Source of the DNA: Candidatus Endomicrobium embiratermitis
Lineage (GTDB): Bacteria; Elusimicrobiota; Endomicrobiia; Endomicrobiales; Endomicrobiaceae
Reading direction: 5' to 3'
Length of the DNA: 64,000 nt
Assembly: GCA_009781315.1 (NCBI GenBank)
Contig: WQYI01000002.1
Span: forward strand, 148,062 to 212,061
In this document: piece by piece, positions 1 to 8,599 of the stretch
Layout of the letters: each line of letters opens with the position of its first letter
How positions within the stretch are numbered: the first letter of the stretch is position 1
Made by a program: the position numbers and the translations under genes
The notes under the pieces: generated by a model
Database searches by the model: none
Seen by the model: the letters and a program-made list of their open reading frames with translations, nothing else
Told to the model about the DNA's origin: nothing

Positions 1-53
1 ACCGTAAAACTTTTGCTCCTGTAAAACTTTATTTGAGAAACTCAGATGACTGA
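1..53 (+). CDS. rnhB: Ribonuclease HII, C-terminal end only (partial)
   Basis: Reading frame 3 is open from the window edge to a TGA at 51-53 and encodes about 16 residues ending HRKTFAPVKLYLRNSDD. The HR(K/R)(S/T)FAPVK string is typical of the extreme C-terminus of RNase HII, which removes ribonucleotides and RNA primers from DNA. The stop overlaps the start of the next gene (46) by eight bases, and rnhB next to a yraN-family gene is a common arrangement in bacteria. The call rests on a short tail plus synteny, so it is likely but not certain. Confidence 0.65.
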   Translation, partial: RKTFAPVKLYLRNSDD

Positions 54-414
54 CGCCAGAGAAATAGGATTTGATAAAGAAAAAGAAGCTGCTAAGTTTT
101 TAATAAAAAACGGCTATAAAATAATTGAAACGAATTTTAATACAAAATACGGCGAAATAGATATAGTCGCAAAACATAAAGATTATTTAGTATTCATAGA
201 AGTCAAATACAGAAAATCCTCGGATATTCTCTCTCCTCAGGAAGCCGTAACATTTCAAAAACAGCAAAAAATAATAAAATCCGCAATTGTTTACTTAAAA
301 CAAAATCGAATAAAAAGCGATATAAAGTTTGACGTCGTCGCCATAAACGATAACGAAATAACCCTTATAAAATCCGCGTTTGATATTCCTGAAAGTAAAT
401 ACTACGGAATCTAA
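46..414 (+). CDS. yraN: YraN family (UPF0102) endonuclease-like protein
   Basis: This 122-residue protein has the usual YraN length. It shows the family pattern: an N-terminal helix (GFDKEKEAAKFL) followed by GYKIIETNF, KYGEIDIVAKHKDYLVFIEVKYRKS and a later KFDVVAI strand. GEIDIV...FIEVKYR is the PD-(D/E)xK-like core, with the acidic and lysine residues that would form a nuclease metal site. The cellular role of the family is not settled; Holliday-junction-resolvase-like folding is known, activity is not assumed here. It overlaps the preceding rnhB end, suggesting translational coupling. Its stop codon is followed at once by a palindromic intergenic element. Confidence 0.9.
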   Translation: MTDAREIGFDKEKEAAKFLIKNGYKIIETNFNTKYGEIDIVAKHKDYLVFIEVKYRKSSDILSPQEAVTFQKQQKIIKSAIVYLKQNRIKSDIKFDVVAINDNEITLIKSAFDIPESKYYGI

Positions 415-415
415 T

Positions 416-526
416 AAAAGGAAGATTGGATGCATAGAAGTTTAGAGGCATAGTAACGGCTTTGGAGCAAAACTTTTTTGTTTTTCCATGCATCTATGCA
501 TCCTAGCCTCTATGCGTCTGCCGTAA
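416..526 (+). repeat. Intergenic palindrome, GCATAG-word type
   Basis: The left arm is built from GCATAGA-like words (GATGCATAGAAGTTTAGAGGCATAG) and the right arm from their complements (CATCTATGCATCC, GCCTCTATGCGTC), around an A/T-rich centre. Read in reverse complement, the order of motifs (ACGCATAGA ... CTTCTATGCATCCAATCTTC) matches the element at 8481-8574, so the two are inverted copies of one family. The right end is CTGCCGTA. It begins two bases after the yraN stop, consistent with a terminator role (inference). Confidence 0.75.
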
Positions 527-531
527 TGTAA

Positions 532-560
532 TTGTCTTTATTCGCCGTTTTTGGTAAAAT
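532..560 (+). promoter_or_regulatory. Predicted sigma-70 promoter with leaderless start
   Basis: TTGTCT (532-537) and TAAAAT (555-560) are separated by exactly 17 bases. The next gene's ATG is at 567, only six bases after the -10 box, and no Shine-Dalgarno sequence lies between. If transcription starts at the usual distance the mRNA would begin at or next to the ATG, i.e. be leaderless. Confidence 0.55.
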
Positions 561-566
561 TTTATT

Positions 567-944
567 ATGATAAAAATTATGCTTGTTGATGATGAGATTT
601 TTGCCAGAGACAATATGGCAAGAATTGTACAAAGAAAAGGGTTTTCCGTATGCTGTGCCGGTACGGCTGAGGAAGCTCTTGAAGTTTTTAAAAAAGAGAA
701 ACCTGAGATAGTTTTTCTAGATCTTATGCTTCCGGATTTGGACGGCGATCATCTGTTCCCGTATTTTAAAGAGATTAATGCTTTCGTGGATATTTATTTT
801 ATAACCGGTTCCGGAATAGTTTTTAACGAAGAAAAAGCGAAAGAACTCGGCGCTGCCGGTTATATGCAAAAACCAGTTTACCCTGAAGATTTGTTTAAAC
901 TTTTGGAAGAAATAAAGTTAAAAAAATCGGCAGAGCAAAAATGA
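567..944 (+). CDS. Single-domain response regulator (CheY-like receiver)
   Basis: The 125 residues form one complete receiver domain and nothing else. The acidic pair D8-D9, the phospho-acceptor D52 (VFLDLMLPDLDG), the switch residue T80 (FITGSG) and K102 (YMQKP) are all in place, so it should accept phosphate from a histidine kinase. There is no output domain, so it must act by protein-protein contact, as CheY or Spo0F do. No kinase is in the window. Its last codons overlap the ATG of the next gene (ATGA, 941-944), so the two are translated together and may be functionally linked. Start chosen as the only ATG before the receiver core. Confidence 0.9.
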   Translation: MIKIMLVDDEIFARDNMARIVQRKGFSVCCAGTAEEALEVFKKEKPEIVFLDLMLPDLDGDHLFPYFKEINAFVDIYFITGSGIVFNEEKAKELGAAGYMQKPVYPEDLFKLLEEIKLKKSAEQK

Positions 945-1771
945 AAAAAATTATAATTTTAATTTTATCAATGTGCGTTTTTGCGAACGTGTCTTTTGCT
1001 TACGGAAGCCTTAATTACGAAGATTTCGGCGAATATAAATCCAAATACAGAATACTTTACGGACTTTTACTTATAGTAGGCGGCGGAGCATTGGCTTATG
1101 ACGGCTTCAGAACTGTTAAAGTTGATATTTCGAAACCTTCTTACAGTATTACCGCTAGTGGAAGATGGTTTGAAGGTCCATTCTCTGGTCAAGTGACGCT
1201 TGAGTCAATAGGAACTTTCACAAACACCGGTAATGTGGTATTGAGAGATATCGCATTTCAGGTAAGATATAGAAGTACTGGTTATCAAGCCGGAGCATAT
1301 TTTCCAGACCAAGGTATTCCTTATGACCCTAACAATCCGGTCGGAGTTTGGGTTAATTTTCCTCCCGACCCTGATACTGGTATAGTACCACAGACTCTTT
1401 ACACTTCAGAAATTGGTCAGACTTGTGATTGGAGCAGAGGCCCGGAGCCTTTTAGCTTAACAGATACTGCTGGACAGTGGCCAGATGCCTTTGATCAAAA
1501 TACTTGGTATTCTGAAGAGTTGGACCCTGAGTATCCACTGGTTGAAGTTATAAATGTAGAATATAATTGGGATAAAAAATACAAAGAAGAAATGAATAAC
1601 GTATATGAAGGAATAGCCGGGGCTGTTCTTCTTGGCGCAGGGGTATATATTTTGGTTGACTATTTAGTAAGTTTAAAGCGTTTCAACTACTATATGAAAA
1701 AACACGGAATGGATATATATGTGGAAAATTATTATGATGAATTCCGTCTGAAGCTAAGTAAGAAAATATAA
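941..1771 (+). CDS. Exported membrane protein of unknown function
   Basis: I do not recognise this 276-residue protein. It begins with a signal peptide (MKKIIILILSMCVFANVSFA, likely cut after A20). A hydrophobic stretch follows at about 41-53 (YGLLLIVGGGALAY) and another near 225-240 (GIAGAVLLGAGVYILVDYL). Between them lies a beta-rich, proline- and aromatic-rich region of about 165 residues (e.g. FTNTGNVVLRDIAFQVRY, GWVNFPPDP-like turns) that resembles an extracytoplasmic sandwich domain. It is coupled by ATGA overlap to the receiver-only regulator and precedes two exported proteins, suggesting an envelope or surface role (inference). Confidence 0.7.
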   Translation: MKKIIILILSMCVFANVSFAYGSLNYEDFGEYKSKYRILYGLLLIVGGGALAYDGFRTVKVDISKPSYSITASGRWFEGPFSGQVTLESIGTFTNTGNVVLRDIAFQVRYRSTGYQAGAYFPDQGIPYDPNNPVGVWVNFPPDPDTGIVPQTLYTSEIGQTCDWSRGPEPFSLTDTAGQWPDAFDQNTWYSEELDPEYPLVEVINVEYNWDKKYKEEMNNVYEGIAGAVLLGAGVYILVDYLVSLKRFNYYMKKHGMDIYVENYYDEFRLKLSKKI

Positions 1772-1807
1772 TATTCCTCTTCTTATTTGTCATTAACAGG
1801 ATTTTGG

Positions 1808-4354
1808 ATGAACTTCATAAAAACATTCCTCGCAATTTTTCTTTTTTCAGCCGCCTTTTCCATAGCCGCTTTTGCAGATGAAATAAAAAAAGATACAGAT
1901 TTTTTTAAAGTACTTCCTTATGGGGATTTTTATCTCCATATTCCTTTCCAAACAATAAAAGTTAATCGTTTAGACGGGGTTAAAGAATTTTTTGTTAAAA
2001 GCACAGGACTTTTACATGAAATAAACTATGACAATTATACCCAAAGGACAAATGTTTTTAATATTCCTATGAATAGTTATATATCTTCTGATTCCAATGG
2101 ATATAATTCTGTTAAAATATCAAGAGATTTGAATAATGATATTTATATTGCTGGTAATCTTGGCGGTGGGTATGATGTAATAAAAAAATTCACGAATAAT
2201 ATTGAACAGTGGAGTGCTTCGCCAAGCATGACCGAATGTGTACACCAAGACGGACTGATTATTTCAAAGAGTAATGATTTTTTATATGTAATTTATAACA
2301 AATATTTTATACCAGTTGGCGCGATGAAAACAATATATAAACTTAATAAAAAAACCGGTGCATATTCTATTATATATAGTACTCCTACATCAGCGCTTGA
2401 AGTTATCGCTAGAGTTAGATTTACTACAGATGAAGATGATAATATTTATCTTTTATCTGCAACAGACAGTAAGAAACTTGTTTTGCAAAAATTAGATTCT
2501 TCAGGAAACCAGATATTCATTAAAGAATTTACTGGTATTTCTGGAAATTATATTATTCCTGCAGAATTATTTTTTTTAAAAAATGGAACAATATTTATTA
2601 GAGGAAGAGATGGTTGGCTTGAAAATGGGCAATGGTCAACTGGGGGCGGTAACGATATTATTGCTTTAGTTGATAAAAATGGTAGTGTAATTTCAAATTT
2701 TGTTATATCGGGTATTTCAGATCTAACAGCAATCCCAAATTTTTCTTGTATCCTTGCCGGCGCAGATGAAAATAACATCTATTATATACGCTCACAATAC
2801 TACAGCCCTTCTACTGATGTCCGTAATAAAACAGACGGAGGAAGTCAAAAAATGTTAGTATATAATTATCAAAATCAATTGGTTAAAACTCTATTCTTGC
2901 CTACTAAAACGGCTGATTTTGATTATGCATATTTTACTTTGGATTATATGGGAACAGAAGGAGATAATGCCTATCCTCACATTTATCCTTTTGTAAAGGA
3001 CAAAAAACTATATGTTCCTAAAGTAATCAATTCTATATGGTCTGCCCACGCAGAGACAGTTAAATGGGCATCGTATAATATTGATATCGATAATCCTCTT
3101 ATATCATTAAAATACAGTGAAAATCCAAACTTTATAGACAAAGTATCTAATCCTATATACATAACACAAAACAACCATAATATAACGTTTAGAGCAAAGT
3201 ATAAGAATTTCAGAGAAAGAGCTCCTGTATCAAATTTTCCGAGAGTTCATATTTACGCTAACGGGGTTTCTATAACAAGCAGTCCGTTTGTAATGTCTGC
3301 TGTTAATCCGGGCGATATTGATTATGCTAAGGGAGTTGATTATTCGGTTTCAGTTCCGATGGCATTTACTTCTCAAACGCAATATTCTTATATGCTTGAG
3401 TTAACTGACGGAATAGACGTATTTAACAGCGACACGTATGTGCTGCCTAATTACTTGCCGACGAAACCTATAGCAATAAGCCCGAACGCCAATGGCGAAA
3501 AAGTCGGCAGAGCAAATGTTCCTTTGGAATGGTTCTGCGTTGCTTCAAGCCTGACATATACTTTACAAGTTGCCGGACCTTACGACAATCCTGTAAGTAC
3601 TTATTCGTGGACAACAAAATATTCCGGCAGTTCTACGACATACGCTTTGACAAACTTGGAACAAGGCAAATATTATTATTGGAAAGTTTCGGCTGCTAAT
3701 TCTGCCGGCATTACCGAAGAGAGCGATGTTTTTTTCTTTAGAGCATTTGATATGCCGGTTGCGCCTGTACGGATAAGCCCTAACGATTTGGTCGAGATAA
3801 TCGGCGCTGCAAATGTCCGGCTTGAATGGTTCTGCCCGACTCCAAACGTAACATACTCACTAAGAATCGCAGGACCTTATGAATCTACTACAAGTAGTCA
3901 TGTATGGACGGAAATATATAACGGCGCTGACAGAAATTATCATACAGCTTCACTGGAACACGGCAAACATTATTACTGGAAAGTTTCAGCTTCAAATTCC
4001 GAAGGCGATATCGCGGAAAGCACAATATTTTATTTTAGTACCGCAAATGTAGGAAAAAAAGCTTTTAACGCCCCGAATCCTTTTAATCCCGCAAAAGGCC
4101 AGCAGACGCAATTTGTTTTTGAAATGCCTGAATCGGGAACGGCGCAAATAGCGATTTATTCCGAATACGGCGACAAAGTATGGGAATCCGAAACGTTTTA
4201 TAAACCGGCAGGGCAGGGTTTTTCGGAAATTACGTATAACGGCAGAGATAATTCAGGAAAGATGTTGTATAATGGAACATATCTTGCAGTTATAACGAAG
4301 AAATACAATGGAAAAACAAGCGCGGAAAAATGCAGGATTCTGGTAATAAAATAA
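1808..4354 (+). CDS. Secreted protein with two FN3-like repeats and a FlgD-like C-terminal domain
   Basis: The frame is open from a TTG at 1787, but the ATG at 1808 is preferred: CAGGA lies seven bases upstream and it starts a classical signal peptide ending in AFA-DE. The mature protein (about 820 residues) has an N-terminal region of repeated short strands with aspartate/asparagine turns, which could be a propeller. Two clearly duplicated FN3-like modules follow (about residues 555-650 and 655-750; shared VPLEWFC/VRLEWFC, GPY, and YYWKVSA(A/S)NS). A C-terminal domain has the FlgD/Por type signature (NAPNPFNP ... GRDNSGKMLYNGTY). Such C-terminal domains are used for surface sorting or attachment in several phyla. 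It sits one base from the glucanase gene, so co-expression is likely. Substrate unknown. Confidence 0.75.
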   Translation: MNFIKTFLAIFLFSAAFSIAAFADEIKKDTDFFKVLPYGDFYLHIPFQTIKVNRLDGVKEFFVKSTGLLHEINYDNYTQRTNVFNIPMNSYISSDSNGYNSVKISRDLNNDIYIAGNLGGGYDVIKKFTNNIEQWSASPSMTECVHQDGLIISKSNDFLYVIYNKYFIPVGAMKTIYKLNKKTGAYSIIYSTPTSALEVIARVRFTTDEDDNIYLLSATDSKKLVLQKLDSSGNQIFIKEFTGISGNYIIPAELFFLKNGTIFIRGRDGWLENGQWSTGGGNDIIALVDKNGSVISNFVISGISDLTAIPNFSCILAGADENNIYYIRSQYYSPSTDVRNKTDGGSQKMLVYNYQNQLVKTLFLPTKTADFDYAYFTLDYMGTEGDNAYPHIYPFVKDKKLYVPKVINSIWSAHAETVKWASYNIDIDNPLISLKYSENPNFIDKVSNPIYITQNNHNITFRAKYKNFRERAPVSNFPRVHIYANGVSITSSPFVMSAVNPGDIDYAKGVDYSVSVPMAFTSQTQYSYMLELTDGIDVFNSDTYVLPNYLPTKPIAISPNANGEKVGRANVPLEWFCVASSLTYTLQVAGPYDNPVSTYSWTTKYSGSSTTYALTNLEQGKYYYWKVSAANSAGITEESDVFFFRAFDMPVAPVRISPNDLVEIIGAANVRLEWFCPTPNVTYSLRIAGPYESTTSSHVWTEIYNGADRNYHTASLEHGKHYYWKVSASNSEGDIAESTIFYFSTANVGKKAFNAPNPFNPAKGQQTQFVFEMPESGTAQIAIYSEYGDKVWESETFYKPAGQGFSEITYNGRDNSGKMLYNGTYLAVITKKYNGKTSAEKCRILVIK

Positions 4355-4385
4355 AATGATAAAAAGCGGGGGGAGATACCCAATT

Positions 4386-7300
4386 ATGATTATAAAAAAA
4401 ATCAGGCTATGGCTTGCTGTTTTCATAGCTGCGGTAGTTTTATGTTCTTTTGCCTTTGCCGCGCCTAATCCGGGCGGGAAAGCTTCTTTGAGAAACCAAT
4501 CTTTTACCCAGCTTGGCACTGCAAAGGTTTCTTCCGGTGTGTCCATGCCGTACCCCACAAACAGATGGTTCGGTTCATCATATATTTATTCTGTGGGCGC
4601 AGGAAGAGACTATAATCCCAGCGCTACTTTTAAAATGGCGCCGCGTCCTTTGGTTTTTACAACCTTCAATGATTATTGGTCATGGGAGTCTTGGGGCGAA
4701 CTTACAGTTAATGGCGAAGGATATGTCTTAGGTTTTGAAAATGTTCCGGCTAACGCTATGGCAAACAACTTGGTTATGAATTTTGGATCAAATGTTCCGT
4801 CTTATCCGACCCGTTATAATTTGAAAGTTTCAATTGTAAAATCCGACGAGCAAAAAATAAGTCCTGATTATACTCAGCTTGACAGTTATTCGGACTGGTC
4901 TGCAACTATTTTGTGTAAAGATAAGAATTCAAATTTGTTTATGAAAACTACAATAGGAAAAGGTTTTGTTTTTACTTATAATACTTATTCCGAAGGAGTG
5001 AAACCGCGTATAGAAGGCGTTTGGACGACTAATTCGGAATTTGGAAGTATTCTGACTTTTTATGATAAAGACGGAACAGAAATAAATGTTTCAACTTGTT
5101 TTTATAGTGATATGTTAATAATTCGATCCGCAAATTCCACACTAGGCCCAATATATTATGGCGTATATACTTCATCAAATGCGTATTTTGATATTCGTAA
5201 TGCCGGCGCTAATAACGCAAATTTGACTGTAACTTTTGACGCTAATGCCTCTTACGATAACAGATTTTTATCAATAGCTCTTTTGTCTGTTGGTGGCGAT
5301 GTTAATAATGCAAAAAATATTTTAGGGGAATATTATCCTTACGCATATAATTTTATAGTTGATACGAATGCTTCTTATTCTTTCGATAAAACATCTTCCA
5401 ATCTTAATACGAAATTTAATTTTACGACTGAAAATAAAAGAGCCGCGGATTCTTCGTTTTCCGCTTCGCCCGGAACAGTCGTGGCGATTTTCCCTCATCA
5501 TTACAGAAACGGAAATATTACCTACGACGGTATTGACACGTCGCGAAGTTTTCAGACTATGAGAGGGTTGCTTAATGTGCTGGAAGGAGTCAGCTCTTTT
5601 CAAACCACTTATAATTTCAAAGGCGTTCTTCCTGCTTTAACTTTTGAAGTGCCGGCTAACAAAACGGGACAGCTTCAATCATATATCGACGGTGTCGGAA
5701 CGGATAAGAATTTTGTTATTACTTCCGTTAGAAATCCTGATAATAATATACAGGATACATATTATGGCGGAAAAGCCCTCGCTAAGGCCGCTAATTTAAT
5801 TCCGGTTTTTCATCAGGCTTCGTCATATAACAGCAGTAATCTTACCAACAGAAACAATATGATTGATCAGCTGAAAAGCCAATTGAAAGACTGGTATAGC
5901 GGAAGCTCCGGCAGTAAATATTTTGCGTATAACCCGTTCCCTTGGGGAGGAATTATAGGTTATCCTTATTATTTCGGAACGCAAAATTATAACGACCATC
6001 ATTACCATTACGGATATTTTGTTTATGCTTCTGCGCTGCTTGCCATGTTTGACCCGTCTTTCGCTTTGGAAAGCGAATATAAAGGCATAGTTGATTTACT
6101 TATAAAAGATTTCGCGAATCCTCCGCCTCTCTTTGGAGCAACGGTCGACCAGAATTTCCCGGTATTGAGAAGTTTTGACGTCTATGAAGGACATTCCTGG
6201 GCGAACGGCGTTGGATACAGCCATAACGACGGCATAGACCATGAATCTTCTTCTGAAGCTATGAACGCATGGGCTGCTATAATTTTATGGGGTATGGTTA
6301 CCAATAATCAGAAATTTATAGATTTGGGAATTTACGGTTACACTACGGAACTTGAGGCTACAAAAGAATATTATTTTGACAATGCGGCGTATTATTCGGG
6401 CGGCAGCGGTCCGACTAATTATGCGCCCTACGTTCCTCCGTACGCTTATAATTCTGTAGGAATTCTCTCCGATAACAGAATAGATTATACTGTGATATGG
6501 AATAGGGTTAATCCTATGAGCCAGGAAATAAAAGGCATACAAGTTTTGCCTTTGGCGCCGTCGATGCTTTATTTGGGGCACAATACCGCTTATGCTCAAA
6601 GCTTTTATGACCAGTTAGCTATAGGGCCTAATCATACTCCTAGTAAATGGAAAAGTATATGGTACAGATTCAGAGCATTGTTCGAACCCATAGCTTCTAT
6701 GCCTTTTTTGATTTCTTCTTTTGAGACAGATTCTTTTACTGCCGGTCCTGCCGGAGAAGATGAAGGCAGCAGCTTGACTTATTCTTATCAGTTTATAAAC
6801 TTTTTTAATTCTTTAGGCAAAGTTAACGTAAATTATTATGCCGATGCTCCGGGTTTTGTTGTTATGGATACAGGTTCGCAAAAAACTTATATAGCTTATA
6901 ATGCGGACGCAAAACGCCCGAAACGCGTAAAATTTTATCAAACAGGCGGAACTCAAGTCGGGGAAATGACGGTTTTGCCGAGAAGCTTTGCAAAGACTTC
7001 TGATTTTGTAAATATTGAAACCCAAAGTTTCGGGTATGTCGTGTTTAGTTCCGATACAAGCAAAAACGTTTTGGTTTCTGGCGGAGTATTAGATTTTGAC
7101 GGTAATCCTGATTTAAATATCATTCCCGCCTCTTTGCCGTATGAGAACAGCGACTACATTTATCTCGGTCCGTCTTTTGAAATAACAAAAGATTCCGGCG
7201 TAAATATTTTAAGTCCCATATATCTTTCCGTTGCTTTTGATACCGCTTTAATTCCTTCGGGATATAGTATAAACGCTTTAAGGCTTGTTTCTTATAACAA

Positions 7301-7694
7301 CGCAGGGGAGCTCGTAGTTACGGATAACAACCCTGAAATTGTTCAGGTGAATTCAAAAACTATAATTACCGTAAAAATAATAGATTCCGGGAAATATTTA
7401 TTGGCATTGTCTGCAACTCCCGCAAATGCCAATGTAATAGCGTATCCCAACCCATACAAACCTTCTAAACACGGCAATATAGGTATTAAGTTTGCAAATT
7501 TAAAACAGGGTGCTCAGATAAAGATTTTCAATATCGCCGGAGAAATGGTTTACAGTACGAAAGTCAATTCCGACGGCGAATACCTGTGGGATGTTAATAA
7601 TAATTCCGGATACAAAATTGCCTCGGGAATATACATATACCATATAACTTCAGGCGGAAAAACTTCTAAAGGCAAGTTTGCGATAGAACGATAA
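4386..7694 (+). CDS. Secreted glycoside hydrolase family 81 endo-beta-1,3-glucanase
   Basis: The 1,102-residue product starts with a signal peptide (cut near AFA-APN). An earlier in-frame ATG at 4356 is possible, but the purine run GGGGGAGA (4368-4375) and the signal peptide favour 4386. GH81 landmarks are clear: MPYPTNRWFGSSY near the N-terminus, NDHHYHYGYFVY with D537, and GHSWANGVGYSHNDGIDHESSSEAMNAW with E620 and E624. By motif these match the catalytic acid and the E-x3-E pair of GH81 laminarinases. The expected reaction is endo-hydrolysis of beta-1,3-glucan (laminarin, callose, curdlan, fungal walls). The last 90 residues form a FlgD/Por-like sorting domain (YPNPYKPSKHG ... GYKIASGIYIYHI), also present in the upstream gene. 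This points to a surface-attached or secreted enzyme. Confidence 0.88.
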   Translation: MIIKKIRLWLAVFIAAVVLCSFAFAAPNPGGKASLRNQSFTQLGTAKVSSGVSMPYPTNRWFGSSYIYSVGAGRDYNPSATFKMAPRPLVFTTFNDYWSWESWGELTVNGEGYVLGFENVPANAMANNLVMNFGSNVPSYPTRYNLKVSIVKSDEQKISPDYTQLDSYSDWSATILCKDKNSNLFMKTTIGKGFVFTYNTYSEGVKPRIEGVWTTNSEFGSILTFYDKDGTEINVSTCFYSDMLIIRSANSTLGPIYYGVYTSSNAYFDIRNAGANNANLTVTFDANASYDNRFLSIALLSVGGDVNNAKNILGEYYPYAYNFIVDTNASYSFDKTSSNLNTKFNFTTENKRAADSSFSASPGTVVAIFPHHYRNGNITYDGIDTSRSFQTMRGLLNVLEGVSSFQTTYNFKGVLPALTFEVPANKTGQLQSYIDGVGTDKNFVITSVRNPDNNIQDTYYGGKALAKAANLIPVFHQASSYNSSNLTNRNNMIDQLKSQLKDWYSGSSGSKYFAYNPFPWGGIIGYPYYFGTQNYNDHHYHYGYFVYASALLAMFDPSFALESEYKGIVDLLIKDFANPPPLFGATVDQNFPVLRSFDVYEGHSWANGVGYSHNDGIDHESSSEAMNAWAAIILWGMVTNNQKFIDLGIYGYTTELEATKEYYFDNAAYYSGGSGPTNYAPYVPPYAYNSVGILSDNRIDYTVIWNRVNPMSQEIKGIQVLPLAPSMLYLGHNTAYAQSFYDQLAIGPNHTPSKWKSIWYRFRALFEPIASMPFLISSFETDSFTAGPAGEDEGSSLTYSYQFINFFNSLGKVNVNYYADAPGFVVMDTGSQKTYIAYNADAKRPKRVKFYQTGGTQVGEMTVLPRSFAKTSDFVNIETQSFGYVVFSSDTSKNVLVSGGVLDFDGNPDLNIIPASLPYENSDYIYLGPSFEITKDSGVNILSPIYLSVAFDTALIPSGYSINALRLVSYNNAGELVVTDNNPEIVQVNSKTIITVKIIDSGKYLLALSATPANANVIAYPNPYKPSKHGNIGIKFANLKQGAQIKIFNIAGEMVYSTKVNSDGEYLWDVNNNSGYKIASGIYIYHITSGGKTSKGKFAIER

Positions 7695-7695
7695 A

Positions 7696-7785
7696 AACGG
7701 CAATTAACAATGTACAATTAAAAAGTAACAAATTTTGTCTCGTCGTTATTAATTATAATTTGTAAATTGTTATTTGTTAATTTTA
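7696..7785 (+). repeat. AT-rich palindromic element, AATTAACAAT type
   Basis: It begins with AACGGCA two bases after the glucanase stop. The left arm (AATTAACAATGTACAATTA) is complementary to a longer right arm (TAATTTGTAAATTGTTATTTG). The same word string recurs at 23866-23996, 24344-24450 and 40142-40229. It ends about seven bases before the ATG of the next gene, which has no recognisable ribosome-binding site. Confidence 0.75.
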
Positions 7786-7791
7786 GTTATT

Positions 7792-8481
7792 ATGAATGAT
7801 ATAAATATAACTTTTTTAACCAGCTTTCTTGCGGGTGTCGCCACTTTTATAAGTCCTTGCATTTTGCCTATAATACCGGGTTTTATTTCTCTTATCGCCG
7901 GAGATTCTGCCCAGCCTTTGAAAAAAACTTTTTTTAAAACTCTTATGTTTACGCTCGGTTTTAGCGTAATATTTGTCGTTTTGGGAATGTCGTCAGGATG
8001 GCTTGGCGGTTTGGTCGGCTCAAACAAAACCGCTCTAAGATATATAGGCGGAACGCTTGTAATTATTTTTGGTTTTCATATAGCGGGTTTTATAAAATTA
8101 GGTTTTTTATATAAGCGTTTTTCAGTGTTTGATAAAATGTCTTCCGCTGCCGGCGCAGCCGGAGCGTTTTTAGTCGGCGCGGCTTTTGCTTTGGGATGGA
8201 CGCCGTGCGTGGGTCCGGTTCTTGCTTCCGTTTTGATATTTGCTTCGACCCAGGGAAACGCGTCAGCTGGGTTTTGGCTGCTCTTTTTTTATTCTCTAGG
8301 ACTTGCGGTTCCTTTTTTGATTGCCTCTCTTTTTATCAATAAATTTTTGAAATTTTTTGACGTTATAAAAAAACATTACCGTACAATAGAAATCGTTTCG
8401 GGCGGGATTCTTATAGCCGCCGGAATTCTTATAATCTTAGACGGTTTTTCCATTATTACTTCATATATACTTCGTATATAG
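7792..8481 (+). CDS. ccdA: CcdA/DsbD-type thiol-disulfide transmembrane protein
   Basis: The protein has 229 residues and about six hydrophobic helices, the size and shape of CcdA. Each half carries the diagnostic cysteine-proline motif: SPCILPIIPG near residue 21 and GWTPCVGP near residue 140. These cysteines shuttle electrons from cytoplasmic thioredoxin across the inner membrane to periplasmic thiol proteins, classically for cytochrome c maturation or disulfide isomerisation. The frame is open from TTG 7774, but ATG 7792 begins the first helix. No partner (thioredoxin-like or cytochrome gene) is adjacent, so the acceptor is unknown. Confidence 0.85.
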   Translation: MNDINITFLTSFLAGVATFISPCILPIIPGFISLIAGDSAQPLKKTFFKTLMFTLGFSVIFVVLGMSSGWLGGLVGSNKTALRYIGGTLVIIFGFHIAGFIKLGFLYKRFSVFDKMSSAAGAAGAFLVGAAFALGWTPCVGPVLASVLIFASTQGNASAGFWLLFFYSLGLAVPFLIASLFINKFLKFFDVIKKHYRTIEIVSGGILIAAGILIILDGFSIITSYILRI

Positions 8482-8574
8482 ACGCATAGAAGCATGGAGG
8501 TATAGATGTATGGCAAAGATAAGGGTCGTTGCTATGCATCTAAGCTTCTATGCATCCAATCTTCTTCCTTTTGT
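8481..8574 (+). repeat. Intergenic palindrome, GCATAG-word type
   Basis: The left arm (GACGCATAGAAGCATGGAGG, then TATAGATGTATGGCAA) faces a right arm TTGCTATGCATCTAAGC, then TTCTATGCATCC, around a loop CAAAGATAAGGGTCGTTG. Close kin lie at 416-526 (inverted) and 18727-18821. It starts at the very last base of the ccdA stop codon. Confidence 0.75.
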
Positions 8575-8599
8575 CTTTATATTAATGTAAAATACAAAA

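Noticed and set aside
416..560. Riboswitch upstream of the response regulator
   Set aside because: The structure is explained by an intergenic palindrome family found at many unrelated sites, and the predicted promoter lies after it.
8571..8593. Promoter TTGTCT...TAAAAT for mreC
   Set aside because: The spacer is only 11 bases, too short for a sigma-70 promoter, so it was not listed as a feature.
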